Positions 51,283-59,632 of a DNA stretch of 64,000 nt are shown here, piece after piece. The notes beneath the pieces were generated by a model. The model saw only the letters and a list, made by a program, of their open reading frames with translations, was not told the DNA's origin and ran no database searches. The stretch is from Chryseobacterium indologenes (GTDB lineage: Bacteria; Bacteroidota; Bacteroidia; Flavobacteriales; Weeksellaceae). A program made the position numbers and the translations under genes. Numbering within the stretch: position 1 is the stretch's first letter; each line of letters begins with the position of its first letter. The stretch lies in the NCBI GenBank assembly GCA_002439165.1, contig DJTE01000015.1, positions 126,762-190,761 on the forward strand, read 5' to 3'.

Positions 51283-51948
51283 TTAATGAATATTATTCTC
51301 TACCGGCTCACCAAATATCTTATTCAGTATTTTAGAAACATCTTTGGGCCTGGTTGCCGGAAATAAATGGGTTCCGCCTTTGATCACGTAATCCGGTTTT
51401 GAATAACGGATCGGAAAGACAATATCTTTATCGCCCAGAATCTGGATGACTTCCGGGTTTTCTTCAAACTTCCATTCCGATACCTTTTCTACCGACCATT
51501 TCAGATAATAGGGATCTCTCACTCTGAAATACTGAAGGATCTTAGGATTTTTAGGATCAAAAAGTTTTCTTACCACAGAATATACATTCGCCGCCTTATC
51601 ATTGAATAAGCCTACCGGCAGTATTCTCGGGATCCTGGTAATCTCTCCGGTTCTAATGAATCTGGATTTCTCTTTGTCGGATTTAATGCTTCCCAGGATC
51701 ACCACTTTCTCCGCAGGTTTAAGTTTATTGATTTCCTGTACCATGATTCCCCCAAAAGAGTATCCCAACAGGCAGAAAGGTTCGGAAGTATCTATTTTTC
51801 CGGCCATTCTCTGTACATAAGAACCGAAAGGTTCATTTTTCTCAGGGATGAGCCAGTCTATAAAAATCAATTCACAGTGCTTGGGAAATTCCAGTCGCTC
51901 CAGTACTTTAAAATCGGCACCAAGCCCACTAATTATGTAAATTTTCAT
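51283..51948 (-). CDS. Alpha/beta-hydrolase
   Basis: The 221-residue protein is a small alpha/beta-hydrolase: GLGADFKVLERL start (about 8-19), nucleophile elbow GYSFGG (about 62-67) with Ser64, a later Asp in ILGDKDIVFP (about 172) and a His in GGTHLFP (about 193). There is no signal peptide, so it is cytoplasmic. Substrate is unknown; the small size resembles esterases or carboxylesterase-like hydrolases. It is next to sdaA but separated by 115 bp and its own start region. Confidence 0.75.
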   Translation of the reverse strand: MKIYIISGLGADFKVLERLEFPKHCELIFIDWLIPEKNEPFGSYVQRMAGKIDTSEPFCLLGYSFGGIMVQEINKLKPAEKVVILGSIKSDKEKSRFIRTGEITRIPRILPVGLFNDKAANVYSVVRKLFDPKNPKILQYFRVRDPYYLKWSVEKVSEWKFEENPEVIQILGDKDIVFPIRYSKPDYVIKGGTHLFPATRPKDVSKILNKIFGEPVENNIH

Positions 51949-52268
51949 ACGGCTAATTTATAAAAAACATATAAAAATAAAGTAACCCATTTTCAGAATT
52001 GATGCTAAGTAAGGTTTTGATAATAAACTGCCAGTCTAAATAGAAGAATAATAGGATTTAAAACATTTTTAGCGCAAAGCCAGACAAAGAATAAATCAAC
52101 AAAACGTGTAAATTAAGGTAAACAAGGGCGTAAACTTAGCAAAGTAATACAAAGGCATTGCAGGTGGCATTGCTTATTAAAAAATACTTCATTATTATTC
52201 ATCTTTATGATTAATAAAAATTTACTTCTTCTGACTTTTGTTGTTTCGGTCATGGGCATTATTTCAAC
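51949..52268. other. Intergenic stretch upstream of the hydrolase
   Basis: About 320 bp of AT-rich sequence without a supported gene or strong hairpin. A short direct repeat GGCATTGC occurs at about 52,157 and 52,169. A 39-codon frame (52,207-52,326) is discussed under rejected items. Confidence 0.4.
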
Positions 52269-52299
52269 AAAAAAAGAGCAGTTCATAGAACCACTCTTT
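52269..52299 (-). terminator. Terminator of the first YceI gene
   Basis: On the minus strand AAAGAGTGGTTC / GAACTGCTCTTT pair (one G-T pair) around a TAT loop and run into a T-tract. It is 30 bp past the stop of the YceI gene at 52,329. Confidence 0.75.
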
Positions 52300-52328
52300 C
52301 TGCATTATCAATCGTTATTTCTTTAAGT

Positions 52329-52955
52329 TTATTTTTTCTTTACAGGAACTCTGTTTTCGTTATCCAGTTTTTCCGTAGAAACTCTGAACTGGAAATCCAT
52401 TTCGTTCTTGATGAAGTAATCCTTCAGTGAAGACTGGTAGAATACCTTGAAATCTCTTCTGTTCAGTGAGAATTTAGCGGATTCGATTACAACGGTAAAC
52501 TGGGTTACGTATACGTTGGCAGGGAAAGTGATGGTCTTTCTTACCCCTTTGATTGTAATATCTCCGTACACTGTTGAATTGTACTCACTGTTTGCCAAAG
52601 GAATGATTTTCGTAAGGTGAAATTTAGCAATCGGGAATTTCTTCACCTCAAAGAAGTTGGTTCCTTTAAGTTCATTGGTAAGCTTGATCTGATCTTCTTC
52701 AGACACATCTCCGGCCATCATGCTTCTCATATCTATAATAAACTCTCCGTCTACCAGAACCGTTTTATCGAAATTGAATTTTCCGCTTTTCAGCTTTACC
52801 GTTCCTGAATGGGAGGAAGTCTCAGTTTTTACAACTTTATATCCCCACCATCTGATCTCTGATGAAGTCACTTTTGAAACCTTATCAAATTTCTTCTGGG
52901 CAAAAACAAATGACATGCTCGCGCACACCATAGCAAACAATAGTAATCTTTTCAT
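52329..52955 (-). CDS. YceI-family exported protein (copy 1)
   Basis: The 208-residue protein has a signal peptide to about residue 19 and the YceI lipocalin-like barrel: SSEIRWWGYKVVKTE near residue 30, HSGTVKLKSGKFNFD, DMRSMMAGDVS, FEVKKFPIAKF and KGVRKTITFPANV. YceI barrels bind long isoprenoid or lipid ligands in the periplasm. The C-terminal RDFKVFYQSSLKDYFI region is conserved. It is a paralogue of the next gene. It has its own promoter and terminator, so the two are separate units. Confidence 0.85.
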   Translation of the reverse strand: MKRLLLFAMVCASMSFVFAQKKFDKVSKVTSSEIRWWGYKVVKTETSSHSGTVKLKSGKFNFDKTVLVDGEFIIDMRSMMAGDVSEEDQIKLTNELKGTNFFEVKKFPIAKFHLTKIIPLANSEYNSTVYGDITIKGVRKTITFPANVYVTQFTVVIESAKFSLNRRDFKVFYQSSLKDYFIKNEMDFQFRVSTEKLDNENRVPVKKK

Positions 52956-52976
52956 TCTTTTTTATTTACAATTCAA

Positions 52977-52984
52977 CAAAAATA
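52977..52984 (-). promoter_or_regulatory. -7 element for YceI copy 1
   Basis: Minus-strand TATTTTTG matches TAnnTTTG. It is 21 bp before ATG 52,955 and overlaps the T-tract of the neighbouring terminator. Confidence 0.45.
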
Positions 52985-53012
52985 AAAAAAAGTGTAGAAC
53001 TTCTACACTTTT
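52983..53012 (-). terminator. Terminator of YceI copy 2
   Basis: Arms AAAAGTGTAGAA / TTCTACACTTTT (12 bp) around one base, leading into T residues on the minus strand. It separates the two YceI genes. Confidence 0.8.
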
Positions 53013-53033
53013 AACAATCTTTTTTTGATTAAA

Positions 53034-53600
53034 TTATTTAGCAGTTACCTTTACGGTCATATCAATGTCATCTTTCACAAAAACATCCTGCATGCTAGAC
53101 TTGTAGGCTACATCAAATTTCTGTCTGTCGAAAGAGAATTTGTTGGAAACAAGGCTTACCGTTCCGTTGCTGTATGTAATTTTTGCAGGGAAGCTTACAG
53201 AGTTGGTTTTTCCTTTAACGGTAAGGTTTCCGGTTACCAATGAATTGTAAACTTTATCGTTGTTTTTCTTTACAGAAGTAATTTTGAAAGAAGCCGTCGG
53301 GAATTTTTCAACTTCAAAGAAGTCACCGTTCTTAAGGTGCCCGTTCAGTTTCTGCTGATATTCTCCTGAAAGGTCTGTTGCATTAATGGAAGTCATATCC
53401 AGAACAAAGCTTCCGCCTACCAGCTGATTTCCTTTCATCACCATTTCTCCGGATTTTACTTTGATGGTTCCGTCGTGAGAGCTTGCCTCAGATTTTGCCA
53501 CTTTGTAACCCCACCAGTGAATATCAGAAGTTACCACTTTCTTTGACTGTCCGAAAGCTAAACCACCAGCTAAAACGGCTAACAAAAATATTTTTTTCAT
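53034..53600 (-). CDS. YceI-family exported protein (copy 2)
   Basis: The 188-residue protein has a signal peptide ending near FGQS (residue 20) and the YceI barrel with TSDIHWWGYKVAKSEASSH (about 25-43), GSFVLDMTSINATDLSGEYQQ, FEVEKFPTASFKI and VKGKTNSVSFPAKI. Close paralogy to copy 1 (shared WWGYKV-K-E and FEV-KFP motifs) shows a tandem duplication. Its -7 box at 53,633 and terminator at 52,983 mark a single-gene unit. Confidence 0.86.
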   Translation of the reverse strand: MKKIFLLAVLAGGLAFGQSKKVVTSDIHWWGYKVAKSEASSHDGTIKVKSGEMVMKGNQLVGGSFVLDMTSINATDLSGEYQQKLNGHLKNGDFFEVEKFPTASFKITSVKKNNDKVYNSLVTGNLTVKGKTNSVSFPAKITYSNGTVSLVSNKFSFDRQKFDVAYKSSMQDVFVKDDIDMTVKVTAK

Positions 53601-53632
53601 TTGACTAAAGTTATTTACTTATTGAATGCTGC

Positions 53633-53640
53633 AAATGTAG
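53633..53640 (-). promoter_or_regulatory. -7 element for YceI copy 2
   Basis: Minus-strand TACATTTG matches TAnnTTTG and is followed by C. It is 32 bp before ATG 53,600. Confidence 0.55.
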
Positions 53641-53712
53641 CCAACTTATCCGATAGATTTCGTTGATGTATATCAATATGAACAATTATTTTTATGAATA
53701 ATATCATCCCAT

Positions 53713-53738
53713 AAAAAAACTCCGGAAATCATCCGGAG
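53713..53738 (-). terminator. Terminator of glucokinase gene
   Basis: On the minus strand CTCCGGA / TCCGGAG stem with a 5-nt loop is followed by seven T residues. It is 10 bp past the glk stop. Confidence 0.8.
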
Positions 53739-53747
53739 CTGTATATT

Positions 53748-54797
53748 TTAGTTTTGATAGTAAGCGGTGTACAGAGCGGCTCCTTTTAATGCCGTATGGT
53801 TCTGCTTGATCAGATAGATCGGGGTGTTTTTAAGCATAGCCTCCATCTTGTCACTGATCTTGAATTTTTCATAGAACTTGGTTTTGTCTATATATTCTCT
53901 TACCGTCTGCGGAATATCTCCGGAAATAAGTAAACCTCCGGTAGCTTTAAGTTTCAGAACAAGGTTATTGGCTTCTCTCGCCAGGAATTCCAGGAAGGTA
54001 TCCAGGGCGATTTTACAGATCAGTACATTTTCTTCTACTGCGGCTTTGTACAGTTCTTCAACGAAGTTTCCTCCTGCCAGACGCTCGGCAAGCCATTCCG
54101 GTTCCGGATGCCTTTTAACATCTCTCAGGAATCTGTAAATATTGAAAAGACCTGTTTTGGAAAGCACATTTTCCCAGCTTACAATTCCGTAAATATTATT
54201 CAAAAACTGATAGAACTCTACTTCTACATTGGTTCTTGGTGAAAACTCAGAATGTCCTCCTTCCGTAGCAAAAGGTCTCAGATACTGTCCGTCGAAGAAA
54301 TAGCCGGCTTCTCCCAATCCGTTTCCGGGTGCCAGGATAGCAACGTTTCCTTTTTCCAGATGCCCGCTGGTGTAGATAGGCTCAAGATCGCTGTCTTCCA
54401 GAAGCCCCATTCCGTAAGCGGAAGCTTCAAGGTCATTCAGCATATCTCCTTTTTCAAACCCGAAATCTCTGGTGTACTCTTCAATGTCAAGGTCCCAGCC
54501 CAGTCTTGCAGGGCTGCTCTTCCCGTTAATTACAGGTCCGGGTACAGCCATTGCCAGGCGCTGTACATTACTTAGCTGATTGTCCTGGATAAATTGTCTC
54601 AGGATATCGGAAAACGACGCATATTCCTTAGTGGTATACGTATTCTGAATTTTTATCTCGAGACCTCCGTTACCGGAAACAAAATAACCCAAGATGGTCA
54701 TATCTTCACGGAGGCTGGCCCCAATGATAGAAACATTATCATTATTACTGTTCTCTACTCCTGGTAAATAAAGCGGAAATTTTGGATTCAAAATCAT
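53748..54797 (-). CDS. glk: Glucokinase-like protein (PF02685 type)
   Basis: The 349-residue protein looks like bacterial glucokinase: AVPGPV (about 83-88), ARLGWDLDI, NDLEASAYGM (about 117-126), VAILAPGNGLGEAGY (about 150-164), EGGHSEFSPR (about 178-187) and GGLLISGDIP. The start is ATG 54,797; a frame open to 54,866 is excluded because the -7 element lies inside it. The N-terminal phosphate motif usually DIGGTN-like reads SIIGASLRED instead, so ATP handling may differ or it may be a sugar-sensing relative. It is transcribed alone. Confidence 0.82.
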   Translation of the reverse strand: MILNPKFPLYLPGVENSNNDNVSIIGASLREDMTILGYFVSGNGGLEIKIQNTYTTKEYASFSDILRQFIQDNQLSNVQRLAMAVPGPVINGKSSPARLGWDLDIEEYTRDFGFEKGDMLNDLEASAYGMGLLEDSDLEPIYTSGHLEKGNVAILAPGNGLGEAGYFFDGQYLRPFATEGGHSEFSPRTNVEVEFYQFLNNIYGIVSWENVLSKTGLFNIYRFLRDVKRHPEPEWLAERLAGGNFVEELYKAAVEENVLICKIALDTFLEFLAREANNLVLKLKATGGLLISGDIPQTVREYIDKTKFYEKFKISDKMEAMLKNTPIYLIKQNHTALKGAALYTAYYQN

Positions 54798-54812
54798 AAC
54801 CTCAAATTTTAT

Positions 54813-54820
54813 CAAATATA
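54813..54820 (-). promoter_or_regulatory. -7 element for glk (decides the start)
   Basis: Minus-strand TATATTTG matches TAnnTTTG. It lies 15 bp before ATG 54,797, so the upstream in-frame ATG at 54,866 is not transcribed from it. Confidence 0.6.
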
Positions 54821-54911
54821 ATAATAGTTTTCGTAAATTCTGTATGGAACAAAAAAACCTTTCCACAAAAATGAAAAGGTTTGGTTAATAATTGTTTATA
54901 TATAAATCTAA

Positions 54912-55475
54912 CTACTTTCCTAATGGAATATTGTATCCGAAGCCAACTCCGATGTTCCCCACATTATAATCCTGTCCGGCAAGATCGCCTTTATCTCCTA
55001 CAAAAACCTTCTGATACTGTACAAAGAAATTCCAGTCTCTGTTGTGGTATCCGATCTCAGGCTTGATGTAGAAACCTCCGTCCGGTCTGTCTACACTGCT
55101 GTTGGAAGCCACTTTATTGTCTCCTACCAAAAATCCGTATCCTAAGTCTGTCCCGAAATAGAAACCGGTCTGTTTAGGATAGATTCTTACTAAAGCTCCC
55201 ACAGGGATTACCCCTACATCATTATTATCGTACCCGTTGTTATTTTTTGAAAAGTAATGGGTATATCCCGTTGCAATACCTAATCCGAATCCGGGAGTAA
55301 TAAGGTTCTGGTAGGATACATCCACCCCCGCAGCTGCGGAAAGATTATCTGCAGGAACTGCCAGACCGACATTGGCTCCCACTTTAATCATATTATTCAT
55401 TTTTGAGTCCTGCGCGCTTGCGATACCTGCTGTTAAAATTCCAGCTAACAATATGGCTTGTTTTAACATTTTCAT
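54912..55475 (-). CDS. Outer-membrane beta-barrel protein
   Basis: The 187-residue protein has a signal peptide to about residue 21 (AGIASAQD), then about eight alternating strands with Gly/aromatic content (IKVGANVGLAVP, FGLGIATGYTHYF, FYFGTDLGYGFLV, VGFGYNIPLGK), the layout of a small OmpA/OmpW-type barrel without the periplasmic domain. The function is not known; it may be a small porin. ATG 55,475 is used; a second ATG two codons later is possible. Upstream lies a 400-bp non-coding stretch. Confidence 0.7.
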   Translation of the reverse strand: MKMLKQAILLAGILTAGIASAQDSKMNNMIKVGANVGLAVPADNLSAAAGVDVSYQNLITPGFGLGIATGYTHYFSKNNNGYDNNDVGVIPVGALVRIYPKQTGFYFGTDLGYGFLVGDNKVASNSSVDRPDGGFYIKPEIGYHNRDWNFFVQYQKVFVGDKGDLAGQDYNVGNIGVGFGYNIPLGK

Positions 55476-55880
55476 AACTCTAATTTTTTAAATTTTACTA
55501 AGCTAGAGGATGTAAAAATCGTGCCAACGAAGTTTTTTTTTGTGATTTTAACATTCAAAATATTTTTAATCGAATGAATTTCAATATGTTAAATTGTTTT
55601 AAAAATTAAATGACTGTTTAATAGAATGGAAGGCAGAAAGAAGGTAAACGGAATCTTATTTCACAATTATAAGTTCTTTTAATTCTTAGAATGGGAAATT
55701 TTAAGATGGAAACCTATTTCCGGATATGTATTTTTAGCATATAAGGAATCCGGCGGCTTTAAGTAATTTGTAAACCTTTCAGAAACTTCCGTCTTCCCTA
55801 CGCAAATACTACCATCGCGTTTCTCACGTTATTATTTTTAACCTTTTTCCTTCAAAAACATCAAAACATAAACTTCTCAA
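55476..55880. other. Intergenic stretch between beta-barrel and DUF1800 genes
   Basis: About 400 bp, very AT-rich, between divergent genes. It contains runs of T and A but no clear gene, strong hairpin, or repeat shared with other parts of the window; it should contain the two divergent promoters. Confidence 0.4.
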
Positions 55881-57257
55881 ATGGCTGATCCTCTATTACA
55901 TCATAAACATCTTCTCTGGCGCGCAGGCTTCGGAACCGGGCTCAGCCAGATTGAGGATATGAAGAATAAAAGTATTAAAACACTCACAGATGAACTGTTT
56001 AAAGAAGAATCTTTTGCAGAGGTAATTTATGATACTCCTGATCCTGATTCAGCGGCTAATATGGATAACCGCCAACCTGAGGAAAAGAGAAAGGAACTGC
56101 AAAGGATCAACAGGAAACAGAACAACGAATTAAATCTCAATTTCCTGGATAAAATGGTCAACAGCCGTGAACAGCTGCGGGAAAAGATGGCTTTTTTCTG
56201 GCACGGACATTTTGCTACAAGGGTGAATAATCCGAAATTCAACCAAAACCTGCTCAATACCATCCGGAAAAATGCACTGGGAAGTTTTAAAGATCTCCTT
56301 TTTGAGGTAAGCAGTTCACCCGCTATGCTGAGTTTTCTCAACAATCAGCAGAATAAAAAAGATCATCCCAATGAAAATTTTGCCCGTGAGGTGATGGAAC
56401 TTTTCACAATGGGCAGGGGAAATTATACCGAGCAGGACATCCGCGAAGGAGCCAGAGCATTTACAGGCTGGGGATTTGATAAAGAAGGCCATTTTAAGGA
56501 AAGAAAACTTCTTCATGATGAAGGAACCAAAACTTTTTTAGGAAAAACGGGAAATTTCAGCGGCGCGGATATTTTAAACATCATTCTTGAACAGAAAGTA
56601 ACCGCACGTTTCATTACCACTAAAATCTATAAGTTCTTTGTGAATGAAAATCCGGACAGCAGGATCATTGATACATTGAGTAATGATTTCTATAACTCCG
56701 GTTATGATATTAAAAAGCTCATGTATGCTATATTTTCCGGCACATGGTTTTATGATAAAAAGAATATCGGAAACAGGATCAAATCTCCTGTGGAACTCAT
56801 GGCAGGCATTATGCGGATGCTTCCGATGCATATTAAGAATCCTGAAAACCTCATCGTTTACCAGAAACTTCTGGGGCAGGTATTGCTTTATCCTCCGAAT
56901 GTTTCGGGATGGCCTGCCGGAAAATCGTGGATAGACAGTTCTACACTTATGCTCCGGCTTCAGGTTCCCCAGATATGGTCGGGACTGCGCCCTCTGGAAT
57001 ACAGCCCACGACAGGATGACGATATGGATATGGGCATGAAATCCCGTGAAACCGCTTTAAATAAAACGTTTAAAAATCCCAATATCACCATCGACTGGGG
57101 GCGTGTGGAAAAGGTTTTTGCCCATAAAAACTGTGAAGATTATCTGATTCAGAATGCCGGAACGCTTGATCTGGCTTCCGTAAAGAATTTCTCGGATAAA
57201 AGCATTAAAATGACGGTAATCAATCTGATGTCTACCCCGGAATATCAGCTCATGTAA
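55881..57257 (+). CDS. DUF1800 protein
   Basis: The 458-residue protein is DUF1800: a helix-rich N-terminus (HHKHLLWRAGFGTG, about 6-19), the KMAFFWHGHFAT block (about 102-113), NENFAREVMELFTMGRGNYTEQDIREGARAFTGW (about 165-197) with the family FT-GRG-YTE, and PPNVSGWPAGKSWIDSSTL (about 339-357). DUF1800 is almost always encoded before a DUF1501 gene, as here (27 bp apart). The pair is thought to act in the periplasm; biochemical role is unknown. Confidence 0.9.
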   Translation: MADPLLHHKHLLWRAGFGTGLSQIEDMKNKSIKTLTDELFKEESFAEVIYDTPDPDSAANMDNRQPEEKRKELQRINRKQNNELNLNFLDKMVNSREQLREKMAFFWHGHFATRVNNPKFNQNLLNTIRKNALGSFKDLLFEVSSSPAMLSFLNNQQNKKDHPNENFAREVMELFTMGRGNYTEQDIREGARAFTGWGFDKEGHFKERKLLHDEGTKTFLGKTGNFSGADILNIILEQKVTARFITTKIYKFFVNENPDSRIIDTLSNDFYNSGYDIKKLMYAIFSGTWFYDKKNIGNRIKSPVELMAGIMRMLPMHIKNPENLIVYQKLLGQVLLYPPNVSGWPAGKSWIDSSTLMLRLQVPQIWSGLRPLEYSPRQDDDMDMGMKSRETALNKTFKNPNITIDWGRVEKVFAHKNCEDYLIQNAGTLDLASVKNFSDKSIKMTVINLMSTPEYQLM

Positions 57258-57284
57258 GGTATTCATAACCAAAAATCAAGAAGT

Positions 57285-58469
57285 ATGTTAATCAAAAGAA
57301 GAGAATTCCTCAAAATAAGCTCACTGGCCGCAGCTTCCCTGATGATGCCTGATTTTTTAAAAGCAATGACCTTTGACGGAGCTTTGGAACCGAACCGGAA
57401 AATTCTGGTTGTTCTTCAGTTTACAGGGGGGAATGACGGTCTGAATACCATTATTCCCACAAAAAATGATATTTATTTCCGGGAAAGAAAAAGCATTGCT
57501 ATCAAAGATTCCCTGATACTGAACGATGAAGCAGGCATTAACCCTGCACTCTCCTATTTTAAAGAACTTTTTGACAGCGGTGAACTTTCCGTAATGAATA
57601 ATGTGGGTTACCCTGATCCGGATAAATCCCATTTCAGAAGTATGGACATCTGGCATTCCGCAAGCCGGAGTGATGAGTTTCTGGAAACCGGATGGATCGG
57701 ACGTTTTCTGGATGAAGAATGTTACCGTTGCGAACACCCTACCCAGGCCCTGGAAGTGGACGATATGCTGAGTCTTGCTCTGAAAGGGGAAAACAACAAG
57801 GCTTTTGCCTTCAAGGATCCCAAAAGACTCTATCAGACCAGCCAGGAAAAATATTTCAAATCCCTGTACGATCATCATCATGAAGATGAAACCGTCTCTT
57901 ATTTATATCAGACGTTAGGCTCCACGATCAACAACGCCGATTATATCTTTGAAAAAAGTAAGGCAAAAAAATCCGATCAGATCTATCCGAATTCACAGCT
58001 GGGAAAAGATTTCCGGACGGTAGCCTCTCTTATTAAATCCGATATCAATACCCAGGTTTACTACCTTTCCGCAGGAAGCTTTGATACCCATGTCAACCAG
58101 AATGAAAGACAGAAAAAACTGTTCAGCGATATCAATGAAGCTGTAAAATCTTTTGTAGCCGATATGAAAAGTAACGGACTTTTTAATGACATCCTTCTGA
58201 TGACCTTCTCGGAATTCGGGCGCCGCGTAGCCCAGAATGCCAGTAACGGAACCGATCACGGAACCGCCAATCAGATGTTTTTCATCAGCGGAGGACTGAA
58301 AAAGAAAGGGCTTCTGAATGCTCTCCCCGATCTTCAGCAGCTCAACCAGGGTGACCTGATTTATACGGAAGATTTCAGAAAAGTATATGCCACCATCCTG
58401 AAAAACTGGCTTAAAGCCGATTCTTCCAAAGTGCTGGGCTGGAAAAACGGGGTTTATGATTTTATCTGA
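57285..58469 (+). CDS. DUF1501 Tat-exported protein
   Basis: The 394-residue protein has a twin-arginine signal (KRREFLKISSLAAASLMMP, about 4-22) and DUF1501 features: VVLQFTGGNDGLNTIIPT (about 42-59), SHFRSMDIWHSAS (about 112-124) and the C-terminal FGRRVAQNASNGTDHGTAN (about 312-330), which echo an alkaline-phosphatase-like fold in sulfatase relatives. With DUF1800 it forms a conserved secreted pair of unknown function. It is folded before export, so it may carry a cofactor or metal. Confidence 0.9.
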   Translation: MLIKRREFLKISSLAAASLMMPDFLKAMTFDGALEPNRKILVVLQFTGGNDGLNTIIPTKNDIYFRERKSIAIKDSLILNDEAGINPALSYFKELFDSGELSVMNNVGYPDPDKSHFRSMDIWHSASRSDEFLETGWIGRFLDEECYRCEHPTQALEVDDMLSLALKGENNKAFAFKDPKRLYQTSQEKYFKSLYDHHHEDETVSYLYQTLGSTINNADYIFEKSKAKKSDQIYPNSQLGKDFRTVASLIKSDINTQVYYLSAGSFDTHVNQNERQKKLFSDINEAVKSFVADMKSNGLFNDILLMTFSEFGRRVAQNASNGTDHGTANQMFFISGGLKKKGLLNALPDLQQLNQGDLIYTEDFRKVYATILKNWLKADSSKVLGWKNGVYDFI

Positions 58470-58496
58470 TGATTTTTAACGTTTACGGATCTGATT

Positions 58497-59440
58497 TTGT
58501 TGGAGTTGCGCAACGGCGCTAATTTTTTTTACCAGCTTCATGGGTATAAGGCACCAGGATTTTATCTCCGATAAAATTTCATAAAGTTGATTTTTGGGGA
58601 AGTAAGTAGCTTCCCACAGGATATTAAGATGAAACATATTTTTATGAATATATTCTCGCGGATTTTGCAGATGACGCGGATTTTTTGAACTTGCTTTTGT
58701 TGGAGTTGCGCAACGGCGCTATTTTTTTACCAGCTTCATGGGTATAAGGCGCAAGGATTTTATCTCCGATAAAATTTCATAAAGTTGATTTTTGAGGAAG
58801 TAAGTAGCTTCCCACAGGATATTAAGATGAAACATATTTTTATGAATATATTCTCGCGGATTTTGCAGATGACGCAGATTCTTTGAACTTGCTTTTGTTG
58901 GAGTTGCGCAACGGCGCTAATTTTTTTTACCAGCTTCATGGGTATAAGGCGCCAGGATTTTATCTCCGATAAAATTTCATAAAGTTGATTTTTGAGGAAG
59001 TAAGTAGCTTCCCACAGGATATTAAGATGAAATATATTTTTATGAATATATTCTCGCGGATTTTGCAGATGACGCGGATTTTTTGAACTTGTTTTTGTTG
59101 GAGTTGCGCAACGGCGCTATTTTTTTACCAGCTTCATGGGTATAAGGCGCAAGGATTTTATCTCCGATAAAATTTCATAAAGTTGATTTTTGAGGAAGTA
59201 AGTAGCTTCCCACAGGATATTAAGATGAAATATATTTTTATGAATATATTCTCGCGGATTTTGCAGATGACGCGGATTTTTTGAACTTGCTTTTGTTGGA
59301 GTTGCGCAACGGCGCTATTTTTTTACCAGCTTCATGGGTATAAGGCGCAAGGATTTTATCTCCGATAAAATTTCATAGCGTTGATTTTTTGCGGGAGTAA
59401 ATGGTTTCCCACAGATTGCCCAGATGAAACAGATTTTTAT
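58497..59440. repeat. Five tandem copies of a 198-200 bp non-coding unit
   Basis: Copies begin with TTGTTGGAGTTGCGCAACGG at 58,497, 58,697, 58,895, 59,095 and 59,293 (periods 200, 198, 200, 198); the last is degenerate at its end. Each has the 10-bp palindrome GTTGCGCAAC, the inverted repeat ATTTTATC TCC GATAAAAT, GGTATAAGGCG, AGTAGCTTCCCACAG and ATTCTCGCGGATTTTGCAGATGACGC. Copies 1 and 3 share an extended A/T tract and C at one site while copies 2, 4 and 5 share another form, hinting at a 400-bp higher-order unit. No frame is conserved. It fills 1.1 kb between DUF1501 and the next gene. Confidence 0.9.
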
Positions 59441-59632
59441 GGAAATGAGTTTGCTGAAAATCTTTGATTTTTCCGCGTCTTAAAAACAGTACAACAGTTT
59501 AAAGGCCTTTCGTCGTTGCGAAAATCCAACAAAAATAAACCTCACAAATCCATAAAAAGATCCATAAGGTTTACATGGTAATATAAAATCTCCTGATATG
59601 AGATGTATTTTTTAGCATTCAAAGACAGCCAG

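Noticed and set aside
52207..52326. A 39-codon plus-strand frame with a signal-like hydrophobic start
   Set aside because: It overlaps the minus-strand terminator of the YceI gene and has no promoter box; it is probably chance in AT-rich DNA.
54798..54866. Longer glucokinase start at 54,866
   Set aside because: The -7 element at 54,813-54,820 lies within it and the added residues are unlike the family.
58497..59440. CRISPR array
   Set aside because: Units are about 199 bp, contiguous and nearly identical, with no spacers.
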